The translations under genes and the position numbers were made by a program. From Berghia stephanieae (taxonomy: Eukaryota; Mollusca; Gastropoda; Nudibranchia; Aeolidiidae), in the NCBI GenBank assembly GCA_034508935.3, contig CM067453.1, forward strand, positions 6,242,908-6,306,907: a DNA stretch of 64,000 nucleotides, given 5' to 3'. Positions within the stretch are counted from its first letter, which is position 1. Every line of letters starts with the position of its first letter. Below are positions 1 through 11,501 of this stretch, piece after piece. The notes under the pieces were generated by a model that was not told where the DNA came from, searched no databases, and saw nothing but the letters and a program-made list of their open reading frames with translations.

Positions 1-405
1 GGAGAAACAATCAATGCTGCAAGGTACTGCCAAACTCTTGACAAGCTTAGGGAGGCCATTCGCAGAAAGCGCCCAGGGCAGTTGACCAACAAGGTCATTT
101 TGCAACACGACAACGCTACACCCCACACAGCACAAGTGACGCAAGGTTGGCGAGAGAAATATGGATGGGAGATTTTGCCACACCCACCACACAGTCCAGA
201 CCTCGCACCATCTGATTATCACCTCTTTGGGCAACTGAAACGTGAGCTGGTAGGAAAGCGCTTTGATGTCGATGAAGAGCGTGTTGACCATGTGCGGAAA
301 TGGCTACAAAACCTTGACGGAAATTTCTTCCGAGAGGGTATCTATTCCATGGTGCGGCGTTGGCAGAAGTGTGTTGACAGACTTGGCTGTTACGTAGAGA
401 AATGA
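1..405 (+). CDS. mariner-type transposase, C-terminal part (runs off left edge)
   Basis: The frame is open from base 1 to a TGA at 403-405, giving the last 134 residues of a transposase that starts outside the window. It cuts and pastes its own element using a DDD/E catalytic domain. The block HDNATPHTA supplies the second catalytic Asp. The block HSPDLAPSDYHLF supplies the third, and exactly 34 residues lie between them: the D34D signature of the mariner branch of Tc1/mariner. No stop interrupts the visible part. Whether the N-terminal helix-turn-helix domain and first Asp survive cannot be seen. It lies on the strand opposite to UBE2Z, in what should be a UBE2Z intron. Mariner assignment is firm; activity is unknown. 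Confidence 0.9.
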   Translation, partial: GETINAARYCQTLDKLREAIRRKRPGQLTNKVILQHDNATPHTAQVTQGWREKYGWEILPHPPHSPDLAPSDYHLFGQLKRELVGKRFDVDEERVDHVRKWLQNLDGNFFREGIYSMVRRWQKCVDRLGCYVEK

Positions 406-512
406 AGGACGAGTCAAGGTATGAACACGTGCAAGAATTTTGTTGGTAGCATAAAAAACGCGGATTTTACAGGCATTTTTCGGTTAATTATGAAAGAGCC
501 CTCGTATAATAC
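1..512 (+). mobile_element. mariner transposon, 3' portion
   Basis: About 105 bp of non-coding 3' end follow the transposase stop. The element probably ends near the AT-rich stretch at 500-545, where the sequence changes to AAATAAAT-type simple DNA. The right terminal inverted repeat could not be checked because the left end is outside the window. Confidence 0.7.
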
Positions 513-574
513 AGACAGACCACAGTATAAAATAAATAAATAAATAAAAATAAAATAATAAAAAGTAGCTCTTC

Positions 575-822
575 AGACCATAAGGACCATGGAGCTGGAG
601 TTCATTCTGGCTTCCATAGCATCAAATGAACAGTAGCAATTGCTTGCTATCCATTGGATAGGATATTTCATCACAAAGTACTTTCTGCCATATCTAATAG
701 ACCTAGCTAACCAATCACTGCTGGATGGACAGGGGGTATCTCAACTTCACCTGGATTCAATCTCAGTCCCTTTGCATGTGAAGCGAGTGTTCTATCAAAT
801 GAACTATCAGCACCCCCGTTTT
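575..822 (-). mobile_element. SINE-C copy (tRNA-derived SINE)
   Basis: On the minus strand this begins with a tRNA-like head (GTTCATTTGATAGAAC followed by CTTCACATGCAAAGGGACT). It then has the body shared with the copies at 26824-27100 and 49035-49243 (CCTGTCCATCCAGCAGTGATTGG, split here: CTGTCCATCC then AGCAGTGATT) and ends near a CTTTTTA tail. Pol III type A-box-like and B-box-like stretches support a tRNA origin. Confidence 0.7.
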
Positions 823-884
823 ATTTTGCAGATAGCCGCAATATAAAATATGAAAGAAATGAATAAATAATAATAACAATGACA

Positions 885-1168
<284 letters not shown>

Positions 1169-1174
1169 TCTCAC

Positions 1175-3686
1175 CTTGGTAATGTTATTAGGGTCTGGCA
1201 CGACACAGAGTCCAGGAGGAGGATCAGAATATATTGCCATGATGTCACTGGAATACAGGAGATACCAGTAACCAGTAATCAATCACTTAGAGTAATACTT
1301 AATAAGAATTAATCTTAAATTAAGAATTATAATAACATAAAAAGAAAGAAAAAAAAAAATGTTATGATGCAACCGTTCAAGTTCATTGAACCTTTATATC
1401 AGTGCTGATAGTGTTACAAAAAGGGGAAAAGGAGGAAAATTATGAATGGTTTTATTTACGTCACATGTTTTCTTCAGTAACACCCACTTTTAGAGCCATT
1501 GAGATGATAAACTAGTACTCTAGCTATCTTCTGGATAGTGGGGAAGCTGCACCAGTTTGTTCCACCACACATTTGATTGAGGAAAGTGTCATTTTTTTAA
1601 AGGAGGAAATTCTTCCTCTGACCCAAAATTTGCGGATTTCCGTGGATCCGAGGAAAACCATCAGCACTGTTATATTATTATTATATTATTCAAATCATCA
1701 GGATAGTCAGGTTTCCCAGAATTAAAAGCTTTGTGACTGAGATCATCGATAAGACGATGATAAAAAAATCTTTTGAACACTTGTTTCACTCAGTATTATA
1801 CCACATGCCTATAGGGAATGAGATTAGCGGAAGAGTAGCTTCCCTTGATTGGACGTCACTGGTGGAAAAGTTATTAGAGAGAGAACGTCATGTTGGTTGT
1901 GTGCATGCGTCTCTCGTCCTCGCTTCCGGTGAAAGCGGCATGAGACACTTCACCAAAAGCGAGGAAGAGAGAGACGTATGCGCAAAACCATTTGTGACGT
2001 TCTCTCTATAAGGTGACGTCCAATCAAGGGACACTACTCTTCCGCTAATCTCATTCCCTATAGAGAGACGCACTATACAAAAATCCAAAGTCCTCTTTAG
2101 GGCCCTTCAGGGACTGACAACAATCCCAATTGATAGCCTTATTCAAAACGAAAGAAGACGGCACTCATACCAGGCCGCACAGTCACGAGTTAATGCTCAT
2201 CTCAACTCGTTTGTTTTTCCAAGCATCATCTGAATATGGAACTCTCTGCCCGAAAATATTAAAAATATAAATGGCCAAATTGAATCTGACAGAGAAATTG
2301 ATACAATCACAATAAAAGCCTAGGCACGTCCATTTGTTCTCACCATCCTCACAGTCACGATTATCATTGAAGCACAGAGTTGCGACTTAATGACAGGAGC
2401 TGCATGTCAGTATTTTGACATAAAAATCTGCTAAAATTTCTTCTTTATCTTTGAATCTGGTTCATTTTCTTGGCAATGTGTTCATCCATTGTGGCAGTTT
2501 AGTCAAGACTATGACATAAATGGAATTTAAACAAGTTAAACAACACGTATCCTTTCAGTTCTGATCTGATCACATTAAATTTAAAATGACAGTTACGCCA
2601 TAGTTATGCACACAATTGGTTTTATCTTAAATTTCAGAATAATGAAAATGTTGCTGATTGAAGCTTGAAGGAGAAAATAACGGTAAGTATTGAAAAGTAA
2701 GCTCCAATTTATCAAACGAAGACAGATACTGTGGACGTTTCATGTTTCCCCTTTATCAACAAAACACGATTCACATTTCAGGCAAAACAATCAACAAACT
2801 TTAAATCCTTTTGATAAAAAAAAAAAATGTCATTTCTCATAAGCAAAATACATTTGGTCGAGGGGTCTAGTTGTTCAAATGAACTAAAAATAAAATAAAT
2901 AAATAAAATTCCCTTTTTTCATTCCCATAGGGGAAATTTGTCTCTAGGGTCTATTCCAAGGGAAGACTGGAATAACCCAGGCGTCAGCCGCAGTTCAGTG
3001 CCGCAAATTGAGCTAGGGTGAGGTGACTTGCTCAAGGCCACACAGCACAGCGGAGGGTGTTCGAACTCCGTACCTTTTAGGTATGAAGCAAAGACTGTAC
3101 AGCTGAGCCATGCTGCCCCTGAATTAACCTTAAGACAGACATGATCTGATGTGCATACCTATGATGACATACTTGGTTCTCCTCACCAGTATTTTATAAT
3201 ACAATATTTAACATGTTCAGCTTTTATTCTTTTTTTTATTCAAATATTTTTTCAGAGCTGCTGAACTGTAACAGAAGAATTTTTTGTGCTGTTGATGAAG
3301 TAAATAATGATTATTTACTCATCATCATCCACGGTATCAAAAGAGATTTTTAATAAATTTATCAAGGCAAATCATCACTCCTGTTTCTATTATGACTCAC
3401 TTTTTTATTCGCCTGATACAACCAGGGGATGGTGTGTTCATATGTTCGTTAAGGTCACAAGGGTCCCATTTTGCCGTCAAGTACTCAGGCACCCCCTGAA
3501 AAGCGTCATCACCCTCAAACAGTTCCACAGTCCCTGCATCACCAGCATCCTTTTATTTTTGTGTTTTGCACCTGACTTCTTGGATTTAGACCATGATGCA
3601 TTTTTGCTTAGAGTAACGCTGCCACTTTCTTCCACAGATCCAGATTTTGGTTCCTTGGTGGATGACTCTGACCCTGCAGCAGACAT
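1175..3686 (-). CDS. UBE2Z: UBE2Z-like ubiquitin-conjugating enzyme E2 Z, first two coding exons
   Basis: UBE2Z is an E2 that takes ubiquitin or FAT10 from the E1 enzyme UBA6. Coding exon 1 is 3401-3686 (ATG at 3684-3686) and ends at a GTGAGT donor. Exon 2 is 1175-1247, from an AG acceptor to a GTGAGA donor, and encodes DIMAIYSDPPPGLCVVPD. This matches vertebrate UBE2Z, where DIMSIYKEPPPGMFVVPD starts the UBC fold. Exon 1 holds a Ser/Lys-rich N-terminus, then KWDPCDLNE and CIRRIK, matching the vertebrate HWDP...CLLRIK that leads into the same block. The active-site Cys exons lie beyond the left edge. Exon 1 is 286 nt but needs 287 to join exon 2 in frame: the frame shifts by one base at the A-rich run at 3551-3560. 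This could be an assembly or allelic deletion in a homopolymer. SINEs, a LINE end and a foldback element fill intron 1. Confidence 0.85.
1808..2063. mobile_element. Foldback MITE, near-complete hairpin
   Basis: The left arm starts CTATAGGGAATGAGATTAGC at about 1810 and the same sequence returns inverted, ending at about 2063. The outer ~50 bp arms (to GATTGGACGTCAC) match almost perfectly. The arms continue inward more loosely: AGAGAGAACGTCA versus TGACGTTCTCTCT, and CCTCGCTT versus AAGCGAGG. Nearly the whole 255 bp can fold on itself. There is no coding capacity. It sits in UBE2Z intron 1. Confidence 0.85.
2090..2323 (+). pseudogene. LINE reverse-transcriptase ORF, degraded C-terminal end
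   Basis: Translation from 2090 gives a tail typical of CR1/jockey-like LINE ORF2 ends: GLTTIPIDSLI, RRRHSYQAAQSRVNAH and IWNSLPENIK. A TGA interrupts it before IWNSLPENI, and the frame closes with TAG at 2321-2323. Only the last ~77 codons remain, with no RT core, so it is a 5'-truncated dead copy. It lies next to the foldback MITE in UBE2Z intron 1. Confidence 0.65.
2909..3120 (-). mobile_element. SINE-B copy (tRNA-derived SINE)
   Basis: Read on the minus strand, a tRNA-like head (GGGGCAGCATGGCTCAGC...) is followed by a conserved body. The body contains CTGGGTTATTCCAGTCTTCC and CTTGGAATAGACCC, and ends in an ATTTATTT-type tail. The same unit occurs at 42256, 45545, 51667, 54545 and 61712. 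Confidence 0.75.
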
Positions 3687-4640
<954 letters not shown>

Positions 4641-4650
4641 AAATTTTAAA

Positions 4651-4940
4651 CTTGAGCTTTTATATAGCACAGTATTCACTAAACATGCTCAAAGTGCCTT
4701 ACAAAGGGTCCCGGAACAACAGCAACATGTAAAACGTGACATGGTGCCTGTTACTGTTAGGGATATTTTTTTTTTTTTTTGCACCAGAGGCAACATTAAC
4801 GGTCAGGTACTCATTTTACACCTGAGCACCGTGACAGAATGTGAGTAAAGAGCCTTTTCCAAAGACTCATCTATGCACGAGTGAGGCTCAAACACAGGAC
4901 CTTCCGATCCGAAAGCGAGCCTCATACCACAAGACCACAC
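4651..4940 (-). mobile_element. SINE-A copy (tRNA-derived SINE)
   Basis: The 3' end (AAGCTC, TATATAGCAC, GCACTTTGAGCATG) lies on the left and the tRNA-like head (GTGTGGTCTTGTGGTATGAG) on the right. This family has the most copies in the window (about 12), commonly around 300 bp. The tail resembles the conserved 3' domain of deuterostome-type SINEs, but that placement is inference. Confidence 0.8.
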
Positions 4941-5128
4941 AAATTTACATCATGTAAAACTTAAGGAATGTGGGAACATTTTTATTGCGTTTCCAGCTTG
5001 TTGTTATTAGGCTATTGAGTTGTTGTGGATTGTTTTCATGTTGGGTAACTTGTTTGGTGTCCCTGTGACTGTGAGTTCGTTCACTGTTGTGTTATTTCTT
5101 CCTGTGAGTTTGTAACATCACAATTGGA

Positions 5129-5421
5129 TTCAAAAGTCTGATGTCACGCCGCCCGGCAATGGCGGCCATCTTGGTTCTAAACAAAGAAAATCATTACTTT
5201 TTATTCTTCATGCTGGCTAGAACTTTTCATATGCCTTGTGATCAGAATGTGTAAAAGTCAAAACATGATCAAATGTATGGGTTTTTTTCCCTCTGGATAC
5301 GCTTTTATGCTCGTCAGAGAAATATTTGATACGGGCGTCCTCAATTGTTATGATAGTTTAGAGCCAGTGTTACTAAGTTACCATGCGTCATTTGGAAGGA
5401 GGTGACGTTACGACTGTTGAA
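5129..5421 (+). mobile_element. MITE 'R', copy 1
   Basis: A 293-bp unit whose ends (TTCAAAAGTCTGATGTCAC and the inverse TGACGTTACGACTGTTGAA) form imperfect inverted repeats. Other copies are at 58540-58812 (same orientation) and 41728-41938 (opposite, truncated). It contains GGTTCTAAACAAAGAAAAT and CTTCATGCTGGCTAGAAC in all three. No ORF. Confidence 0.75.
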
Positions 5422-5719
5422 GAGTATAGGCATATAAACCAGCTTGCCTTCTTTTTCCAAGCTCTTACTTTTCATTACGATGTTCAAAATGGTTTAGATT
5501 TCAAAACTGGCCTAAAATGTCTGCTAAGATTTGAGTGAGGATTTTGCTGGAACGAATTTAATGGATGCAGTATACAGCTTTGCCCTGAATTTAATTTTAT
5601 TAAAAGTATTAAAAGTAGGTACTTTGGTAAACGTCCATTTGGCCCCTCAGCTGGGACCCGACTTTTGAGTGATGGGTCTCAGAAAAAGTTCCATAGATTT
5701 TTTGTGTATGGATGGATTT

Positions 5720-6679
5720 TAATGATTTGTCTTATTTTCTTCAGGAGGAAATACTCTATCGTTTGGTGTAGTTTATTTAAAAATCAATGACAATTTAATA
5801 TATCTTTTGATTATGGATAAAATAAGGGTATAATTTAGCTTTGGATAATTAAAAAATTAGAAATTGGTAACTCAATAATTTAGTGAGCCCAATCCAATTT
5901 GAATTTTTTAACAAAGTACCTATTAAAAGGAAGTGGCAATTCTGACTCCAGTCTGAATAGTCTCCCGTGGCTATTCGGACTCAAAAATCTTATGTTTGTG
6001 GGCATACAGAGGGGAGGATGACACAATGTGGGCAGGAGGCAGAGGGTGGGAGTGATAAAGAGCTTGTCCATATCACACTGACTCAGCTCATAACCCTACT
6101 TTGGACTGTAGAAGGATTGTTGCCTGTCTCACACTATCAGAATATATGTAATTTTATAATCATTTATTTTTGTCCTGATTTTATTTGGACATTGTGTTAT
6201 GTTGTTAGAAAACCTTTTCATTTATACCACAGTTAGTTTGACTGACTTTTTAAAAAAACTTTTAATGAGTTTTTTAAACTCTTTTCTTTTTAATTTCTAT
6301 CTGGACTTCCAATTGATCCATGATTTTGTCTCTCGTCAAATAAAGCAGATTTAGACGACCTGTTGAGAGTAACTACACAATCGTAATTTTGATTTGCACT
6401 AATTCTATGCAATTTTTATAAACGAAAAAAAAACAACAAAAAACAAGCAAAAACTATACTGCCAAGGAAGACTGAGTCCGAATAATCAGTTGATTAAATC
6501 ACATGCCGTCACTGAAATTTTGATTTACAAATTTCTAATTTTTTAATTATCCAAAGAAAAAGTATACCCTATTTTTAATTTTATCCACAATCAAAAGAAA
6601 TACTGGGCATTAATTTAAAAATAAACAACACCAAACGAGAGAGTAATTCGTCCTGAAGAAAATAAGACATAAATCATTA
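5720..6679. mobile_element. Foldback element with long inverted repeats, interrupted by MITE-2
   Basis: The left arm (5720-5868) and right arm (6527-6679) are inverted copies of about 150 bp. Both carry CTTATTTTCTTCAGGA, CGTTTGGTGT, CTTTTGATT and TTGGATAATTAAAAAATTAG. The loop contains a separate element (5944-6495). Arms have diverged by roughly a fifth, so the element is old. Confidence 0.7.
5944..6495 (+). mobile_element. MITE-2, copy 1 (inside the foldback element)
   Basis: The left end carries GTCTGAATAGTCTCCCGTGG and CTATTCGGACTC; the right end carries GACTGAGTCCGAATAATC. The same terminal and inner sequences occur in opposite orientation at 36083-36690. Non-coding. Confidence 0.6.
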
Positions 6680-7489
6680 GTTTGTTTTTTTTAATCGGGT
6701 CACAGCCACTTAAATAAAAATTCAGTTTTCAAATGACAGTATAAAATCTGGTTTACTATTCTATGATGCAGTATACCATCCCAATGATAAAACCGTTTGA
6801 ATTTTGTCTCTAGGTTATATAGAAGCAGAGTTATTCAATTTTTTATGCCTTAAAAACACCCAAAAAATTACTATAGGAATCAGCCTCAGCCTGAAATTGG
6901 GCACCAGCTGACTGAAAAATCGAAAGGGGATTCCCCTGAAACACTGTGACGTCACAAGGCTAGGAGCCAATGACTGACTCTGACCACGACAGTCCAAGCT
7001 GAAATGGCGTTACTTTGGTAGATTTTGAAATGAGTGTGATTTTATGAAATGCTCAAAGTGTATCCTGGAAGTGGAAGCAGTTTTGAAAGTTGAAAATGGT
7101 ACCATTGGAAAGGAAAATGATTGAATTTTATGATTATTTATGTTTTAAGGGAATTTTTTTCACGAATGATGATAAATGGCTTGATTTTCTTGCCCACTAA
7201 AATTAAGCTGTCTTTCCATTACAATATCTTCTAAATGAATTTATGGAGGGAAACGGTAATTGTATTGTACTGTAAATAAATACCAGAGATATCTCAATTT
7301 AACCAAGCCATGGTTTTAGCCTGCAACTCACAAACGATAACTAGCGGTCACACAGGTGAATGGGAGAACTGTGTACTGTGACACAGATTTAGCCCTTCGT
7401 AGTCATAAGTGCCTACGCCTAGTGGCACTACGCCATTTATCAGCTCACTGCTTGAGTGTCAAATGGACGTTTACCACAGTACCTAATCA

Positions 7490-7700
7490 TGGTCAATTTG
7501 GCCACACACGTGGCCATCTGTATATTCAGCCGTATCACTGCATTCAGGGCGCCGTGAATGTTGCCACTGGCCACTGGACTGGGTTTCAAATTTCAATTTG
7601 GAAGTGTCAATTGCCAAGGAGTGAGTCCTTGGTAGTTGACGGTTCATCAACTGCCAAGGAGTCAAATTGGAACTCTTCAGCTGCATGTGGTGATTTCAGT
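7490..7700. repeat. Cluster of short imperfect palindromes
   Basis: Several interleaved inverted motifs: GGCCACACACGTGGCC at about 7500, GTCAATTGCCAAGGA ... TCCTTGGTAGTTGAC at about 7607-7642, then AACTGCCAAGGA again at about 7650. Related pieces recur at 8100-8130 and 8370-8430 (GGCAATTGAC, CAAGGTCC). I do not recognise the element. Confidence 0.5.
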
Positions 7701-8101
7701 CGAGCCTCGATTTGCGCGCATACGAATCTCGAATCACATCACTTTCTACTTTCTTCCATGCCATTCACTCATTCCTTGTCAATCGTTGTGGAAAGGATCG
7801 AGTCAAAACTTGTTGGCATTTGTTTTTAATTTTTATGTCTTTTCACGAATTCCAAGACAAGTTAAAATAATATCAAAATCAAAACAAAAATTGCTGTTGA
7901 TTTCGGCTTCAGCAAAAAAAAAAAAATAATAAAAAACCCAGAAGAATGAAGTGGCAAATCCCTGTCAAGTCCTAGATTAAAAAAAAAAAAAAAAAAAAGA
8001 TTTCCTTTTTTTAAAGGAAATATACTGCACATCGTCTTAATAAGGAACAATTAACGTAAAACATTTGTGCAACAAGATAAATCCGTGGCAGTTAATTCTA
8101 A

Positions 8102-8148
8102 ATAGTTGACGATTTACCAACTGGCAAGGTCCGTGACAAAAAGAGGAA

Positions 8149-8208
<60 letters not shown>

Positions 8209-8440
8209 GAGGAGGAAATGACAGAGAAATACACACACAAAGGAAAAAATGGCACAGGGAGGGAAAAGAGAAAATGACAGACAGAAAGAGAGATAGTGTG
8301 TGAGAGAAAAAAAAAAGAGAAAATGACAGAAGAGAGAGAGAGAGAGAGAGTGTAAAAGATGAACTGACACGGTCCGTGGCAATTGACGATTTGACAATTG
8401 TCAAGGTCCTTGTTGGCAATTGACGCTACCTTTCAATTTC
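8102..8440. repeat. (GA)n arrays inside a repeated leader/trailer
   Basis: The leader AGTTGACGATTTACCAACTG matches that at 4436. GA arrays lie at 8152-8206 and 8326-8350. The trailer repeats the ACGGTCCGTGGCAATTGACG motif family. No coding potential: the Ser/Leu and Arg/Glu frames are repeat translations. Confidence 0.75.
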
Positions 8441-8559
8441 AATCAATGAACTTGGTATTGGTATTGGCATTGGACTGAAAATGAAACCAACACTTAGTCA
8501 TACTCTTAAGATCACAGTATTCTAACATGAGTTAAATCTCTTTCAGTGTACCTACAACA

Positions 8560-9390
8560 GATGACGCAATTTACTAGATGCTTAGGACATTGCAGTTTAC
8601 CACCGAGGATCCGCTCCAATTACATCAAAAAAAGGGTAGCAAAAAGGAAGGAAAACAACACAAACATCATAATAACCAACTACCGGAAGTAGATAGTGGA
8701 CTTAGTGCATTTCCTGTTTTCATTGATGGTAATTTAAAAAGTAAAGTATTTTATAACGAATGAATCAGAACATTATTATAGCACGTAGTTTTTCTAAATC
8801 AATTATTTGATATTATTACTATCGATAAAATTACTTCCAAAATTTGATTAATGCATTGTTTGAATTGAAATATTTTGGATATTTCTTCTTAAGTAGAACA
8901 CTTTAAAGCGGACGTACACTAGGTGTGATTAGGACTTGTCATAAAACGTCTGTCAAACGTCCGAGGACGGAAATAATAGGTCATAAATAGAAACTGACGT
9001 CACTTTTTAAATACATTTAATTTAGAACCTTACGCAGAAATTGGATTGTCAGCTTGATATTTTTAACACCAAATTCCAAAAACTTGGCACGTTGACATTT
9101 TTTACAGCCTTAATTTTACTTTTTTTAAATAATCAAATTACCAAATATTACAAAAGATTTACCTATTCCCACCCTTAAACTAGCGAGTCAATGAGAATTA
9201 TGAAAATGGTTTTTCTCGGGTCAACGTGCACATGAAGCGCACAATAAATACGTAGGTACCTCAGCACGTCTAGAATTCTTTTTTTTTTTCGCTGGAGTTG
9301 ACAAGAGGGTGGGTTATAAAATGTAGGATCCACATGAAAAATATGTATATATTTAGAAATATAAAAAATAAAGAAATATTTAAAGGTCAA
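8560..9390. other. No gene or repeat recognised
   Basis: AT-rich DNA. The one notable item is CAACTACCGGAAGTAG ... AGTGGACTT at about 8678-8712, which resembles the LINE target site at 10484-10506. Nothing else supportable. Confidence 0.4.
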
Positions 9391-9392
9391 AT

Positions 9393-9891
<499 letters not shown>

Positions 9892-9892
9892 T

Positions 9893-10125
9893 AACCCATC
9901 ACCTCAAGATGGTATTATATCGGGGTGAACCAGCTATTGAATAGGGATTTTTAAAATTGAAAGACCAAACAAGTGAAATTTCAAGAAAAGATATTTATTC
10001 TCCTTTACTACAAACCTTTAAAAAATTAGCCCTAGTCTCATATTTAATTATTATTTTTCCAATGAATCCAATGTTTAGCATATAAACCACCCCGACATAA
10101 TACCTGTCATTGCTCTGAGACTGCC
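9893..10125. mobile_element. MITE-3, copy 1
   Basis: The left end CCCATCACCTCAAGATGGTA and right end CCCCGACATAATACC match the terminal inverted repeats of the copies at 57841-58083 and 61238-61484, with similar length (about 235-245 bp). No ORF. Confidence 0.65.
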
Positions 10126-10240
10126 AGGGCATCTGTCCTCTATTATTATTTGGTGGTAAAAAAAAACAATGCAAAAATGCAAAAACTCTGAAGCGTTTCT
10201 TGCTTTGCTAAACAGTGCATAACAAAGTATAATTGTGTAC

Positions 10241-10241
10241 A

Positions 10242-10272
<31 letters not shown>

Positions 10273-10351
10273 ACACCCCATTAATGTTAATTTAAAAACA
10301 AAAGCATTATGTTAATGGGATGACCTGGGGGGGGGGGAGAGGGGGAGGGGG

Positions 10352-10409
<58 letters not shown>

Positions 10410-10411
10410 GT

Positions 10412-10462
<51 letters not shown>
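10241..10462. repeat. Poly(C)-(CA)n and poly(G)-(GA)n tracts
   Basis: C17 plus CA repeats at 10241-10277 and two GA arrays preceded by a G-rich run at 10327-10462. They lie immediately left of the LINE target site. Confidence 0.95.
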
Positions 10463-10463
<1 letters not shown>

Positions 10464-11372
10464 ACATATATATTTATACAAACTACCGGGAAGTAGTGGA
10501 CTTGTGGGGAGCTGCAAGGTCTGAGCCGGACGTCCCGCTTGCTGAAAGGAAATTGATGTGCGTTTCGAACCCAACACCTCTCATTTCCAGGGGCATTGAT
10601 TGCCGCGTAATCCTGTCTGACAGAGATTATTGCATATGGCCTCTCATGCATTATTGTGCCCATAACAGCACCTTCCCGTGGTGTTCCCCGTTTCTACTGA
10701 GTTTGTTATGGGCGCGACCGAGTCCCCGGCGGTATAACCGGGCTAGGGAGTAGGTGGGACCCCTTCCTCTTAAGGTGCAGGAGACAGAGCCCACCGATGA
10801 GTGGTACACGCTCTGCTCCTCACCCACCCACCTCACACTCATTCTGTAGTGTGGTGTCCTCTGTATGTCCTTACTTTTCTTAATCTACCCCTATAGCTCA
10901 TACTTGTTTCCTAGTGCTGTAACTTTAACACTTCTATACTCCCTCTTTGGTCGACCTGTGGCCCATGTCTTCTGTATGACTATCTGTGATTGATTGTAAT
11001 CATGTATCCTTCTTAAAAAATTGAGATTTTTAGGGAAAGGGCTGGTATCCCTTTGTTTTAGGCCCACAGAATCTCTAATCGACACAAATGACCCAGGACG
11101 TGACGATCCTCTGTTTATGAAATATGGCCCTTTAAGCAGAAAGAATAACTGAAATAGATAACTGCAAGCCAGGAAACAGTAGGTGGCGGGAATGGGCGAC
11201 CGTCAATCATGAAAGAGACTGTGGGAAAGACAAAATGAAGGCTACTTGACTAAACCCAATAAAAATTAATTATATGAGGAACATGCATCTGCAGTTCAAC
11301 TCCTGATGTTATGCAGCTGACAAGGAATACAGGTTAGGGTGGGAAGACAGACCAGAGACTCCCCAGCATGCC

Positions 11373-11501
11373 ATGACAAACAAAAGGAAAGCATACGAGC
11401 TCGGACGTCGCCTCGAAAAAGGTCCGCGCCAGACAGTGAGTACCCAGGCTGATCTGCGCGAAAAGTCAGCTACTGGACAAAGAAATTCCACAAACATTTG
11501 A
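11373..11501 (+). CDS. Short upstream ORF in the LINE leader (42 codons)
   Basis: The ATG at 11373 opens 42 codons of a basic peptide (MTNKRKAYELGRRLEKGPRQ...) ending in TGA at 11499-11501. The stop overlaps the first codons of the big LINE frame by one base (-1 register). The frame is open without a start codon back to 11307. It could be the relic of an ORF1 or a device for re-initiation into the downstream frame. No known domain is recognised. Confidence 0.4.
   Translation: MTNKRKAYELGRRLEKGPRQTVSTQADLREKSATGQRNSTNI

Noticed and set aside
7356-7829. 157-codon frame on the plus strand
   Set aside because: Runs through the palindrome cluster, starts in non-coding-like sequence and has no recognisable domain or splice context. 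A chance open frame is more likely.
10287-10663. Ser-Leu repeat frames on the minus strand
   Set aside because: They translate the GA arrays and the LINE leader. No domain or conservation is visible.
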